DNA from: an uncultured Pelagibacteraceae bacterium
GTDB taxonomy: Bacteria > Pseudomonadota > Alphaproteobacteria > Pelagibacterales > Pelagibacteraceae
NCBI GenBank assembly: GCA_902581405.1
Contig: CACHOJ010000001.1
Location: 62,001 to 126,000 of the forward strand
Length of the DNA stretch: 64,000 nt
Direction of reading: 5' to 3'
The notes under the pieces are model-generated. The model searched no databases and was not told where the DNA came from. It saw only the letters and a program-made list of their open reading frames with translations. The translations under genes and the position numbers were made by a program. Below, one piece after another: positions 36,401 to 44,872 of the stretch; positions within the stretch are counted from its first letter, which is position 1; every line of letters begins with the position of its first letter.

Positions 36401-37724
36401 CTTTGTCAAGCCAACTTACATTGAAATCCGATTTAATAAATTTTTTATTATTAAGCAGTATTTTATGAAGATCTATTGTAGTTGTTATACCCTCAATTAC
36501 AAACTCATCTAGAGATCTTAACATTCTTTGAATTGCTTCCTCTCTATTTCTCCCGTGAGTAATAACTTTACAAATCATACTGTCGTAATATGGTGTGATT
36601 TTGTAACCTTGATAAATAGATCCATCTACCCTTGTTCTAAAACCAGATGGTTGATGACACATGCCTATTTTTCCAGGAGAAGGCTGAAAATTATTACTAG
36701 GGTCTTCAGCATTAATTCTACATTCTATTGCATGACCTCTTGGATTTATATCGCTTTGTTTTAAGGCTGTATTACCTGAGTAAGCTATCCATATTTGTTC
36801 TTTAATAATATCAATACCAGTAACCATTTCAGTTACTGGGTGTTCAACTTGAACTCTAGTATTCATTTCTAAGAAATAAAACATACCATCTTCATATATA
36901 AATTCTACCGTTCCAGCTCCTTCATAACCGATTTGGCTTACCATACTGACTGTTTTATTAAACAGGTCTTCTCTAATACTATTATTTAAGACTGGACTAG
37001 GTGTCTCCTCAATAAGTTTTTGATGTCTTCTTTGAACCGAGCAATCTCTTTCGTGCAAATGAACAGTTCTGTTTTTTCCCGAGAGAACTTGAACTTCAAT
37101 ATGTCTAGGGTTTTGAAAGAATTTTTCAATATAAACTTCATCATTACCAAAAAATTTCTTCGCTTCCTGTTTTGCTAACAAAAAGAGGTTTTCAAATTCA
37201 TCAATTTTGTTTACAATTTTCATACCTTTTCCACCTCCTCCACCTGATGCTTTTATGAGCAAAGGAAATCCTACTTTCTGAGATATTTTTTTTGCTTCAT
37301 GAATATCATTTATGCCTCCATCAGAACCTTCAATTACAGGTAGTCCATATTGTTTTGCAACTTTCTTGGCCTCAATTTTGTCTCCCATCATTTTAATTAA
37401 ATTGGAAGATGGGCCAATAAATTTAATATTATTTTCCTCTAAAATTTTCGCAAATTCAAAATTTTCTGACAAAAAACCATATCCAGGGTGTACAGCCTCA
37501 GATCCAGTTAATTCAATAGCTGACATGATAGCAGGAATGTTTAGATAGCTTTGAGTTGGTTGATGTGGTCCTACGCAAATACTTTCATCTGCTAATCTTA
37601 CATGCATGCTATCTCTATCTACATCAGAATGTATTGCAACAGTAGCTATGCCCCATTCTTTACAAGCTCTAATTATTCTTACAGCAATTTCACCTCTGTT
37701 TGCTATAAGTATTTTTTTAAACAT
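36387..37724 (-). CDS. accC: Acetyl-CoA carboxylase, biotin carboxylase subunit
   Basis: Carboxylates biotin on AccB using ATP and bicarbonate. The protein has the N-terminal MFKKILIANRGEIAVRII, the ATP-grasp glycine loop KASGGGGGKGMK, and MNTRVQVEHPVTE near residue 290. I chose the ATG at 37724, giving 445 aa, the usual length; an ATG 11 codons earlier lies inside accB and adds unrelated residues. Start is four bases after the accB stop. 3' end overlaps DUF2155 by four bases. Confidence 0.95.
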   Translation of the reverse strand: MFKKILIANRGEIAVRIIRACKEWGIATVAIHSDVDRDSMHVRLADESICVGPHQPTQSYLNIPAIMSAIELTGSEAVHPGYGFLSENFEFAKILEENNIKFIGPSSNLIKMMGDKIEAKKVAKQYGLPVIEGSDGGINDIHEAKKISQKVGFPLLIKASGGGGGKGMKIVNKIDEFENLFLLAKQEAKKFFGNDEVYIEKFFQNPRHIEVQVLSGKNRTVHLHERDCSVQRRHQKLIEETPSPVLNNSIREDLFNKTVSMVSQIGYEGAGTVEFIYEDGMFYFLEMNTRVQVEHPVTEMVTGIDIIKEQIWIAYSGNTALKQSDINPRGHAIECRINAEDPSNNFQPSPGKIGMCHQPSGFRTRVDGSIYQGYKITPYYDSMICKVITHGRNREEAIQRMLRSLDEFVIEGITTTIDLHKILLNNKKFIKSDFNVSWLDKEKVI

Positions 37725-37728
37725 TAAT

Positions 37729-38148
37729 TTATTCGATAATCGCAATAGTCTGTCCAAATTCTACTGGCTGTCCATCATCAACACTAATTTCTTTGACGGT
37801 TCCATCTATTGGACTTGGAACATGATTCATTGTTTTCATTGCTTCAACAATCATAACAGTATCCCCTTTTCTAATTTTCTTTCCTATCTCTATAAATTTT
37901 TTGCCTCCAGGCTCTGGTGCAAGATAAGCAGTACCTATAATAGGGGAAGTTATTTTTTTAGAATTATCGATTGATAAGTCTACTTTTTTAGCTTGTTCCT
38001 GATTAGGCAATGAAGGCTCTATGTTACTTGATATTTTAGATTTTGAAACTTTAACTTTAATATCTTTTTCTGTGTACTCTATTTCTGTAAGATTAAATTC
38101 TTCTAGATAATCATTTAATTCTTTAATTATATTTTTATTTATTTTCAT
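37729..38148 (-). CDS. accB: Acetyl-CoA carboxylase, biotin carboxyl carrier protein
   Basis: The 139-aa protein has an N-terminal helix region, a Lys/Ser-rich linker and a C-terminal biotinyl domain with the attachment Lys in VEAMKTMNHVPSP. It carries biotin between AccC and the carboxyltransferase AccAD, which is not in this window. Overlaps aroQ by 14 bases; aroQ-accB-accC is a common order. Confidence 0.95.
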   Translation of the reverse strand: MKINKNIIKELNDYLEEFNLTEIEYTEKDIKVKVSKSKISSNIEPSLPNQEQAKKVDLSIDNSKKITSPIIGTAYLAPEPGGKKFIEIGKKIRKGDTVMIVEAMKTMNHVPSPIDGTVKEISVDDGQPVEFGQTIAIIE

Positions 38149-38581
38149 TTTTCAATATCTCATGCATAGAATTTATGGCTAAAATATAGCCATTTATTCC
38201 CAGTCCACAAATTATACCTGTAACAACAGCACTTATCAGGGATTTATGCCTAAAATCTTCTCTTTTATAAATATTTGATATATGAATTTCAATAATAGGT
38301 TTTTTGAAAATACTTAAGGCATCCCTGATTGCAACAGATGTATGGCTATACCCAGCGGCATTTATTATAATTCCATCCTGAGATTTGCGGGCATCTTGAA
38401 TTATATTTACGATTTCCCCTTCAACATTTGATTGTTTTATGTCTATTTCAATATCCAAATCTTTAGCTCTATTAAAACAAATTTTTTGAAGATATTTATA
38501 GTCCTTGCTACCATATTGAGTTTGTTCTCTTTCTCCTAATAGATTAAGATTGGGACCATTAATAATTATTATTTTACTCAT
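38135..38581 (-). CDS. aroQ: Type II 3-dehydroquinate dehydratase
   Basis: Third step of the shikimate pathway. The 148-aa protein has INGPNLNLLGEREQTQYG with the catalytic Arg and Tyr, NAAGYSHTSVAIRDAL and the active-site His in EIHISNIYKREDFRHKS. The typical dodecameric type II enzyme is this size. It is divergent from thiS with only 16 bases between the two proposed starts. Confidence 0.95.
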   Translation of the reverse strand: MSKIIIINGPNLNLLGEREQTQYGSKDYKYLQKICFNRAKDLDIEIDIKQSNVEGEIVNIIQDARKSQDGIIINAAGYSHTSVAIRDALSIFKKPIIEIHISNIYKREDFRHKSLISAVVTGIICGLGINGYILAINSMHEILKNENK

Positions 38582-38597
38582 TAGAAACTTATATTAT

Positions 38598-38816
38598 ATG
38601 AACAAAAAAAATAAAATAAAAATTGTTGTCAATGGTAAGCTTTTGACAGTAAATCAGAAATTTTCTTTAAAAAATCTTATTGAAAAGTTAAAAGTACCAA
38701 TTAATAAAGTTGCAATAGAACTTAATAAAGAAATAGTTAATAAAAAAAAATTAAGTAAAATATTTTTAAAAAATAAAGACAAAATTGAAATAGTTCATTT
38801 TATAGGTGGGGGTTAA
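38598..38816 (+). CDS. thiS: Sulfur carrier protein ThiS
   Basis: A 72-aa ubiquitin-like protein that carries sulfur as a C-terminal thiocarboxylate for thiazole formation. It ends HFIGGG; the Gly-Gly end is essential, and here a third Gly is present. I chose the ATG at 38598 (MNKKNKIKIVVNG); a start at 38550 would lie in aroQ. It shares a base with thiG (TAATG). Confidence 0.88.
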   Translation: MNKKNKIKIVVNGKLLTVNQKFSLKNLIEKLKVPINKVAIELNKEIVNKKKLSKIFLKNKDKIEIVHFIGGG

Positions 38817-39589
38817 TGAAATTAGATATTTTAAAAATTGCGAATAAAAATTTTAAATCAAGACTCATAGTTGGTACAGGAAAATATAAGAATATGTTAG
38901 AATGTTCAAAAGCAATTAAGATCTCTGGCGCTGAGATCGTAACAGTTGCTGTAAGAAGAGTAAATATATCTGATAAATCAAAGCCTTTATTAATGGATTA
39001 TATTAACCCAAAAAAAATAATGTATTTACCAAACACAGCTGGATGCTTTAATTCAAATGATGCTTTACGTACACTTAGGCTTGCTAGAGAAATAGGAGGT
39101 TGGAAAATTGTTAAACTTGAAGTTTTAGGGGATAAAAAAAACCTATTTCCAGATATGATTGAAACATTAAAATCAACTGAGGTTTTGACAAAAGAGGGAT
39201 TTAAAGTAATGGTTTATTGTAACGATGATCCTTTAATGTGTAAGAGATTGGAAAATGCTGGGGCAGTAGCTATTATGCCTCTAGCTGCACCAATTGGATC
39301 TGGTTTAGGAATTCAAAATAAAACTAATATTAAAATACTAAGACATCAAACTAAAGTTCCTTTGATTATCGATGCCGGAATAGGGCAAGCATCTGACGCT
39401 GTAGAAGCAATGGAAATGGGTTGCGACGCAGTTTTGATAAATACTGCTATTGCAAAAGCCAAAAACCCTTATCAGATGGCAGAGGCTATGAAATTTGCAG
39501 TAAAATCTGGAAGAAAATCTTTCTTATCTGGTAGGATGACTCGCAATATATTTGGATCTGCTTCATCATCAAAAAAAGGTTTGATTTAA
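38816..39589 (+). CDS. thiG: Thiazole synthase
   Basis: Makes the thiazole phosphate of thiamine from DXP, ThiS-thiocarboxylate and dehydroglycine. The 257-aa TIM-barrel shows SRLIVGTGKY, LPNTAGCFNSNDALRTLRLA, KLEVLGDKKNLFPD with the Schiff-base Lys, and IDAGIGQASDAVEAMEMGCD. No TPP riboswitch can fit in the 16 bases upstream of thiS. No thiC, thiE or thiO is here. Confidence 0.93.
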   Translation: MKLDILKIANKNFKSRLIVGTGKYKNMLECSKAIKISGAEIVTVAVRRVNISDKSKPLLMDYINPKKIMYLPNTAGCFNSNDALRTLRLAREIGGWKIVKLEVLGDKKNLFPDMIETLKSTEVLTKEGFKVMVYCNDDPLMCKRLENAGAVAIMPLAAPIGSGLGIQNKTNIKILRHQTKVPLIIDAGIGQASDAVEAMEMGCDAVLINTAIAKAKNPYQMAEAMKFAVKSGRKSFLSGRMTRNIFGSASSSKKGLI

Positions 39590-41352
39590 TTATTTTTTTT
39601 AAAAATTTTTTTTTTTTTATATTTTCTTACTTTATAGCTTGATTTTTTTTCTTTTTTTAATTCCAGCTTTTTCTCAGGTAGTTCTCCATTGATTTTTTGC
39701 AAATTTTCAATCTTTTCAATCTTTTCTAATACTTTATTAGATTTTGACTTAAATTCTATAATGTAATCTTGTAAACCAAGTTTTTCACCAACGTTAAGAT
39801 TAATTTTAACTTTATTTTTCTTTTTAAAATAATTCAAATCCTCTGAAAAATAATTTTCTATGAAATTTATTATTTTTTCGTTTATTAAAACTTCTACAAT
39901 TTTAGAATTTGTTTCAAATATTTTTATTTCAATTAATTTAATAACCTTTAAAGCTAGTGTTTCATTGGTTAATTTTATTAACCATTTTATATTACTTTCT
40001 CTTAATCTTTGTCTTGACATTTCAAGTAGTCCAAAGTTGCTAATTCTACCTATTTGAATTCTAGCTCTATCATTTCTACATCTTTCTTTCAGCCTTCTCT
40101 CTACTTGTTTACGATTATTGAAACTAAGCATATCAATAAAATCAATTATTATTAAACCAGATAAGTCTCTTATCTTAATTTGACGAGCTATCTCCTCCGC
40201 TGCCTCTAGATTTGTATCCAGAGCCGTACTCTCAACATTTTTTTGTTTTATAGATTTTCCAGAGTTTATATCAATTGAAACTAGAGCTTCAGTCGGATTA
40301 ATAACAATATAACCTCCCGAACTTAACTTTACTTCAGTTTTAAAAATTTCAAAAAGTTTTTTTTCAATATTTTCCTTAAAAAATAATGGTATTTTATCTC
40401 TGTATTTTTTAACTTTTTTCAATTGTTTAGGCATCATAAGTTTCATATAATTTTTTGCTTTTTGATATCCATCATTTCCCTCAACAACAATATTTTGAGT
40501 TTCGTCATCATACATATCCCTTATACTTCTTTTTATAATATCACTCTCTTGATGAATTAATGAAGGAGCTATTGAATTTAATGCGTTATCTTTAATAGAG
40601 TTCCAAACTTTGATTAAATTCTTTAAATCTCCATCAATCTCATTTTTAGTTTTATTTGATCCAGCTGTTCTTACGATAATTCCCATTTCTTTTGGTATCT
40701 GAATTTCATTTAAAATTTTTCTTATTTTTTTCCTATCTCCAGGGTTGAAAATTTTTCTTGAAATTCCGCCGCCCTTTGCAGTATTTGGCATCAATACTAT
40801 ATATTTTCCAGCAATACTTATAAAAGTACTTAGAGCTGCCCCTTTAAATCCTCTTTCGTCCTTAAGAACCTGAACTAATATAACTTGATTTGGTTTAATT
40901 ACTTCTTGTATTTTATACCTTTTTGATGGAAATTTTTTTTCATCAATAATTTTTTCTTTATTTTCAATTTCCAATTTTTCCACAGGATCATTTAATTTTA
41001 TTTCTTTATTTCCCTCTAAAATTTGATTTTCATTATTTTCACTTTCTTTAGAAAGTTCTTCTCTTACTTTTTTTTCTTCCTCTTTAATTTTTTCTAAGTC
41101 ACTGTGTGGTAGTTGATAGTAGTCTGACTGGATATCATTGAATGATAAAAATCCATGCCTTTCTCTTCCAAAGTCAACAAAAGCTGCTTGAAGCGATGGT
41201 TCTATTCTACTTACTTTACCTAAGTAAATATTATTTTTAATTAGAGTGTTGTTAACACTTTCATATTCATAATCCTCAATATGACTGTCTTTTTTAAGAA
41301 CAACTCTAGTTTCATTAGGATGCGATGCATCAATATATAAATTTTTTGACAT
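39586..41352 (-). CDS. RNase E/G family endoribonuclease without visible Zn-link cysteines
   Basis: A 588-aa enzyme for mRNA decay and rRNA processing. The S1 domain is interrupted by a charged insert (EEEKKVREELSKESENNEN region). Catalytic residues are in VSIDINSGK and GLIIIDFIDM. After NFGLLEMSRQRL the family normally has a CPxC Zn-link; here the sequence goes to RESNIKWLIKLTNETLAL with no Cys. The long C-terminal degradosome scaffold is also missing; the protein ends in a short Lys-rich tail. It is closer to a minimal RNase E/G core than to E. coli RNase E. Confidence 0.9.
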   Translation of the reverse strand: MSKNLYIDASHPNETRVVLKKDSHIEDYEYESVNNTLIKNNIYLGKVSRIEPSLQAAFVDFGRERHGFLSFNDIQSDYYQLPHSDLEKIKEEEKKVREELSKESENNENQILEGNKEIKLNDPVEKLEIENKEKIIDEKKFPSKRYKIQEVIKPNQVILVQVLKDERGFKGAALSTFISIAGKYIVLMPNTAKGGGISRKIFNPGDRKKIRKILNEIQIPKEMGIIVRTAGSNKTKNEIDGDLKNLIKVWNSIKDNALNSIAPSLIHQESDIIKRSIRDMYDDETQNIVVEGNDGYQKAKNYMKLMMPKQLKKVKKYRDKIPLFFKENIEKKLFEIFKTEVKLSSGGYIVINPTEALVSIDINSGKSIKQKNVESTALDTNLEAAEEIARQIKIRDLSGLIIIDFIDMLSFNNRKQVERRLKERCRNDRARIQIGRISNFGLLEMSRQRLRESNIKWLIKLTNETLALKVIKLIEIKIFETNSKIVEVLINEKIINFIENYFSEDLNYFKKKNKVKINLNVGEKLGLQDYIIEFKSKSNKVLEKIEKIENLQKINGELPEKKLELKKEKKSSYKVRKYKKKKIFKKNN

Positions 41353-41434
41353 AAGTTTTGATTAATTTTCATTTATTTGTTTTTAAAATTCGGTGCCATA
41401 ACTTTAACAAATTCGATTAGTAATTTAAACTAAA

Positions 41435-43774
41435 ATGAGCAGATTGATAAAAAAACTCACAATACTTTTAGCTTTATTTGTTCTAATAAGCTTTTTCATG
41501 ATCTTTGCAATTTTATGGTCTTATTCGAACAAGTTACCAGATTATAAGTATTTAAAAAATTACAAACCTCCAGTTTCAAGCAAGGTTTACTCCGGAAATG
41601 GTGTTTTGGTAAGTGATTTTTCTGCAGAGAAAAGAATATTTGTTCCATATAACGCTATTCCAAAAAAAATTATAAATTCGTTTTTATCATCTGAAGATAA
41701 GAATTTTTTTAAACATCCTGGGGTAGATGCTAAAGGAGTATTAAGAGCAATCAAAAACAACATTTTTAATTTAATTAAATCAAATAGATTAGAAGGCGCA
41801 TCAACTATTACCCAACAAGTTGCAAAAAACTTTCTTTTATCCAATGAAGTTAGTATTGATAGAAAAATCAAAGAGGCAATACTAGCTTTTAGAATTGAAA
41901 GAGCCCTATCAAAAGAGAGAATTTTAGAACTTTATTTAAATCAAATTTATCTAGGTGAAGGATCTTACGGTATTGCATCTGCAAGTTTAAGATACTTTGA
42001 CAAACCTATTGGTGAATTAAACTATTCAGAATCTGCATTATTAGCAGCATTACCTAAGGCTCCAAGCAAATATAATCCTTATAAAAACAAAGAATTAGCA
42101 ACCTATAGAAGGAATTTAGTATTAAAAAATCTTTATGAGAACTCTTATATTTCAAAAGAAACTTATGACAATTTAATACTTTCAAAAATTAAATTGAAAA
42201 AGAGAAAAAGAATATTTCTTGAAGACACGAGATATTTTGTTGAGGATATAAGAAAAAAAATAATAAAAGAATATGGATATGATCAAGTTTACAAGCAAGG
42301 TTTAAATATAAAAACACCAATTAATTTAGAGCTCCAAAATCTCGCTTCTTCATCTTTAAGAAAAGGATTGTTGGAATATGATAGAAGAAAAGGATGGCGT
42401 GGGCCAATTGATAATAGAAAAAATAAAGAATGGTACAAAAATTTAGATAAGTTTAAATTGGAAAAAACAATTGGCTGGCAGATAGCTATTGTTAAAAGAA
42501 TCGACAAATTTGAAGCAGTTATTCAAACTGATAAAAATGAAAATGGGATTATTAGCTATGAAGATATTAATTGGACGAGAAAAAATTTTAATCAGATTTT
42601 TAAAATAAATGATTTAATTTACGTAAAGAAAATTTCTGAGGGGGTTTTTAGTTTAAGGCAGTTACCAAATGTTAATGGTGGAATAGTTGTTATGGATCCT
42701 TATAGCGGGAGAGTGTTGGCATTATCTGGTGGCTTTAGTTTTAAAAAAAGTGAATTTAATAGAGTATCACAGGCAAAACGACAACCTGGTTCTGCTTTCA
42801 AGCCATTTATATACGCACTCGCACTTGAAAACAATTTTACTCCTTCTTCTTTAATTTTAGATGCTCCAATTGTACTTGACCAAGGACAAGATCTTAAGAT
42901 GTGGAAGCCTGAAAATTATGGTAAAAAATTCTATGGACTTTCAACTTTAAGGACGGGAGTTGAAAAATCTAGAAACTTAATGACTGTAAGAATTTCACAG
43001 GATTTAGGAATAGATAAAATAATTAATTTTTCGAAAAAGCTTAATATTTATGAAGATCCAGATGAATTGATGTCTGTTTCATTGGGTTCTGCAGAAACTA
43101 CTTTGTTAAATATTACAACAGCTTATTGTTCATTTGTAAATGGTGGAAATTTAGTTTCTCCAATTTTAATTGATAGAATCCAAGATAGTGAAGGTAACAC
43201 AATATCAAATAATGAGAAAAGATTTTGTGAAAATTGTGATCAAATCTCTTTTCAGGGTAATAAAACCCCAATTATTAAAAGTAATTTTGAACAAATATTT
43301 TCACCTCAAACTGCTTATCAAATGACTTCAATTTTAGAAGGTGTTATAGAAAGAGGCACTGGAAAAAGGTTAAAGGATTTAAACTTACAACTTGCTGGAA
43401 AGACAGGAACAACAAACAATAATACTGATGCATGGTTTATTGGCTTTACGTCTAATCTAGTTGTGGGGGTATATGTAGGTTATGATAATCCAAAAAAGTT
43501 GGGGAGATATGAAACAGGCTCTAAAACTGCATTACCGATATTTAAAGATTTTATTAAAAAAGCTGCAAATAATTATGATGCTAGACCTTTTAAAATTGCC
43601 AAAGGGATAAAAATGATGGTTATTGATGCAGAGACTGGAAAAAAAGCAAATTTTGGATCAAAAAAAACGATTATCGAGTCATATAAAAAAGAAAAAATTG
43701 AAAATAAATTATATAATAGTAATGATAATAGTAGCGATAATAAATTTAAAAACCTAATATTAAAGTTTTATTAA
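41435..43774 (+). CDS. mrcA: Penicillin-binding protein 1A (bifunctional)
   Basis: Polymerises and cross-links peptidoglycan in the periplasm. The 779-aa protein has one N-terminal membrane helix, a glycosyltransferase domain with the catalytic Glu in SSEDKNFFKHPG and GASTITQQVAKN, an OB-like insert, and a transpeptidase domain with SAFKPF (Ser-x-x-Lys) and KTGTTNN. Its stop overlaps the prfB ATG by one base. Confidence 0.95.
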   Translation: MSRLIKKLTILLALFVLISFFMIFAILWSYSNKLPDYKYLKNYKPPVSSKVYSGNGVLVSDFSAEKRIFVPYNAIPKKIINSFLSSEDKNFFKHPGVDAKGVLRAIKNNIFNLIKSNRLEGASTITQQVAKNFLLSNEVSIDRKIKEAILAFRIERALSKERILELYLNQIYLGEGSYGIASASLRYFDKPIGELNYSESALLAALPKAPSKYNPYKNKELATYRRNLVLKNLYENSYISKETYDNLILSKIKLKKRKRIFLEDTRYFVEDIRKKIIKEYGYDQVYKQGLNIKTPINLELQNLASSSLRKGLLEYDRRKGWRGPIDNRKNKEWYKNLDKFKLEKTIGWQIAIVKRIDKFEAVIQTDKNENGIISYEDINWTRKNFNQIFKINDLIYVKKISEGVFSLRQLPNVNGGIVVMDPYSGRVLALSGGFSFKKSEFNRVSQAKRQPGSAFKPFIYALALENNFTPSSLILDAPIVLDQGQDLKMWKPENYGKKFYGLSTLRTGVEKSRNLMTVRISQDLGIDKIINFSKKLNIYEDPDELMSVSLGSAETTLLNITTAYCSFVNGGNLVSPILIDRIQDSEGNTISNNEKRFCENCDQISFQGNKTPIIKSNFEQIFSPQTAYQMTSILEGVIERGTGKRLKDLNLQLAGKTGTTNNNTDAWFIGFTSNLVVGVYVGYDNPKKLGRYETGSKTALPIFKDFIKKAANNYDARPFKIAKGIKMMVIDAETGKKANFGSKKTIIESYKKEKIENKLYNSNDNSSDNKFKNLILKFY

Positions 43775-44872
43775 TGGAACAAGAAATAGAAAAATATAAA
43801 TCAGAAGTTATTAAAATAAATCAAAGAATTAAGGAGTTTCTTTGAAACACAAAATATTGCATCAAAAAGAAATAAACTTAATACTTTGATAGAAGACCCA
43901 AAATTTTGGGATGATAGAAAAAAAGCTGAAAAAATTTTAAAAGAAAAAAAAGGATATGATAATTTATTAGATAGTCATAATCAGTCAGAAATAGAATTAA
44001 AAGAATTGTATGATATTTTTAAATTAGCTGATGAAGAAAATGATAAACAACTTATTGGGGAAACTTTAGATAAATTTGTAAATTTAAAAAAAGAGTTTAA
44101 AAAATTAGAAATCAAATGTTTTTTGTCAAATGAAAATGACAAATTAGATAGTTACTTAGAATTTCATGCAGGTGCTGGAGGTACTGAAAGCCAGGATTGG
44201 GCGGAAATGCTCAGAAGAATGTATATGAAATGGGCAAATGAACGAGGGCACAATGTTGAGTTAATTAGTGAGCACAAAGGAGATGAAGCAGGAATTAAAT
44301 CCTCAATTATAAAAATTTCAGGAGAATATACTTATGGTTTTTTAAAAACAGAGTCAGGAATACATCGTTTAGTAAGAATTTCACCTTTTGACTCAGGTGC
44401 TAGAAGACATACTAGTTTTGCAAGTGTTTGGGTTTACCCAGTGATAAGTGAAGATATTGATGTTGAGGTATTAGATAAAGACCTAAGAATAGATACATAC
44501 AGATCAAGTGGTGCTGGCGGTCAACATGTTAATACAACTGATAGCGCAGTTCGTATTACGCATATACCAAGTAAAATTGTTGTACAGTGTCAAAATGAAA
44601 GATCTCAACATAAAAATAAAGAAACATGTATGAATATGCTTAAGGCCAGACTTTATGAATTTGAAATTCAAAAAAGAAAAAAGGAAAGTGATAACATTGA
44701 AAGTTCGAAATCAGAAATAGGTTGGGGACATCAAATACGATCTTATGTCTTACACCCCTATAGAATGGTTAAAGATAACAGAACTAATTATGAAAATTCA
44801 GATCCAGACAAAGTACTAGAAGGGGAAATTGACGAATTTTTAGAAAATTCTTTATATAAGATTAATGCCTAA
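43774..44872 (+). CDS. prfB: Peptide chain release factor 2, with +1 programmed frameshift
   Basis: Releases peptides at UGA and UAA. The first 23 codons from the ATG at 43774 end in an in-frame TGA at 43843. Shifting +1 after CTT continues as ETQNIASKRNK to the stop at 44872, giving 365 aa, the same as E. coli RF2. The SPF specificity motif is at about residues 203-205 and GGQ at about 248-250 (GAGGQHVNTTDSAVRITH). A Shine-Dalgarno-like AAGGAG lies three bases before the CTT-TGA slip site. This allows RF2 to control its own level. Confidence 0.95.
43831..43846 (+). promoter_or_regulatory. RF2 frameshift signal
   Basis: AAGGAG (43831-43836), TTT, then CTTTGA (43840-43845) followed by A. Spacing between the internal Shine-Dalgarno and the slip codon matches E. 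coli prfB; the base after TGA is A rather than C. Confidence 0.92.

Noticed and set aside
38582-38597. TPP riboswitch before thiS
   Set aside because: Only 16 bases lie between the aroQ and thiS starts, far too short.
43774-43845. prfB looks like a broken gene with an early TGA
   Set aside because: The stop sits exactly at the classical RF2 slip site with an upstream AAGGAG, and the joined product has the full 365-aa length.
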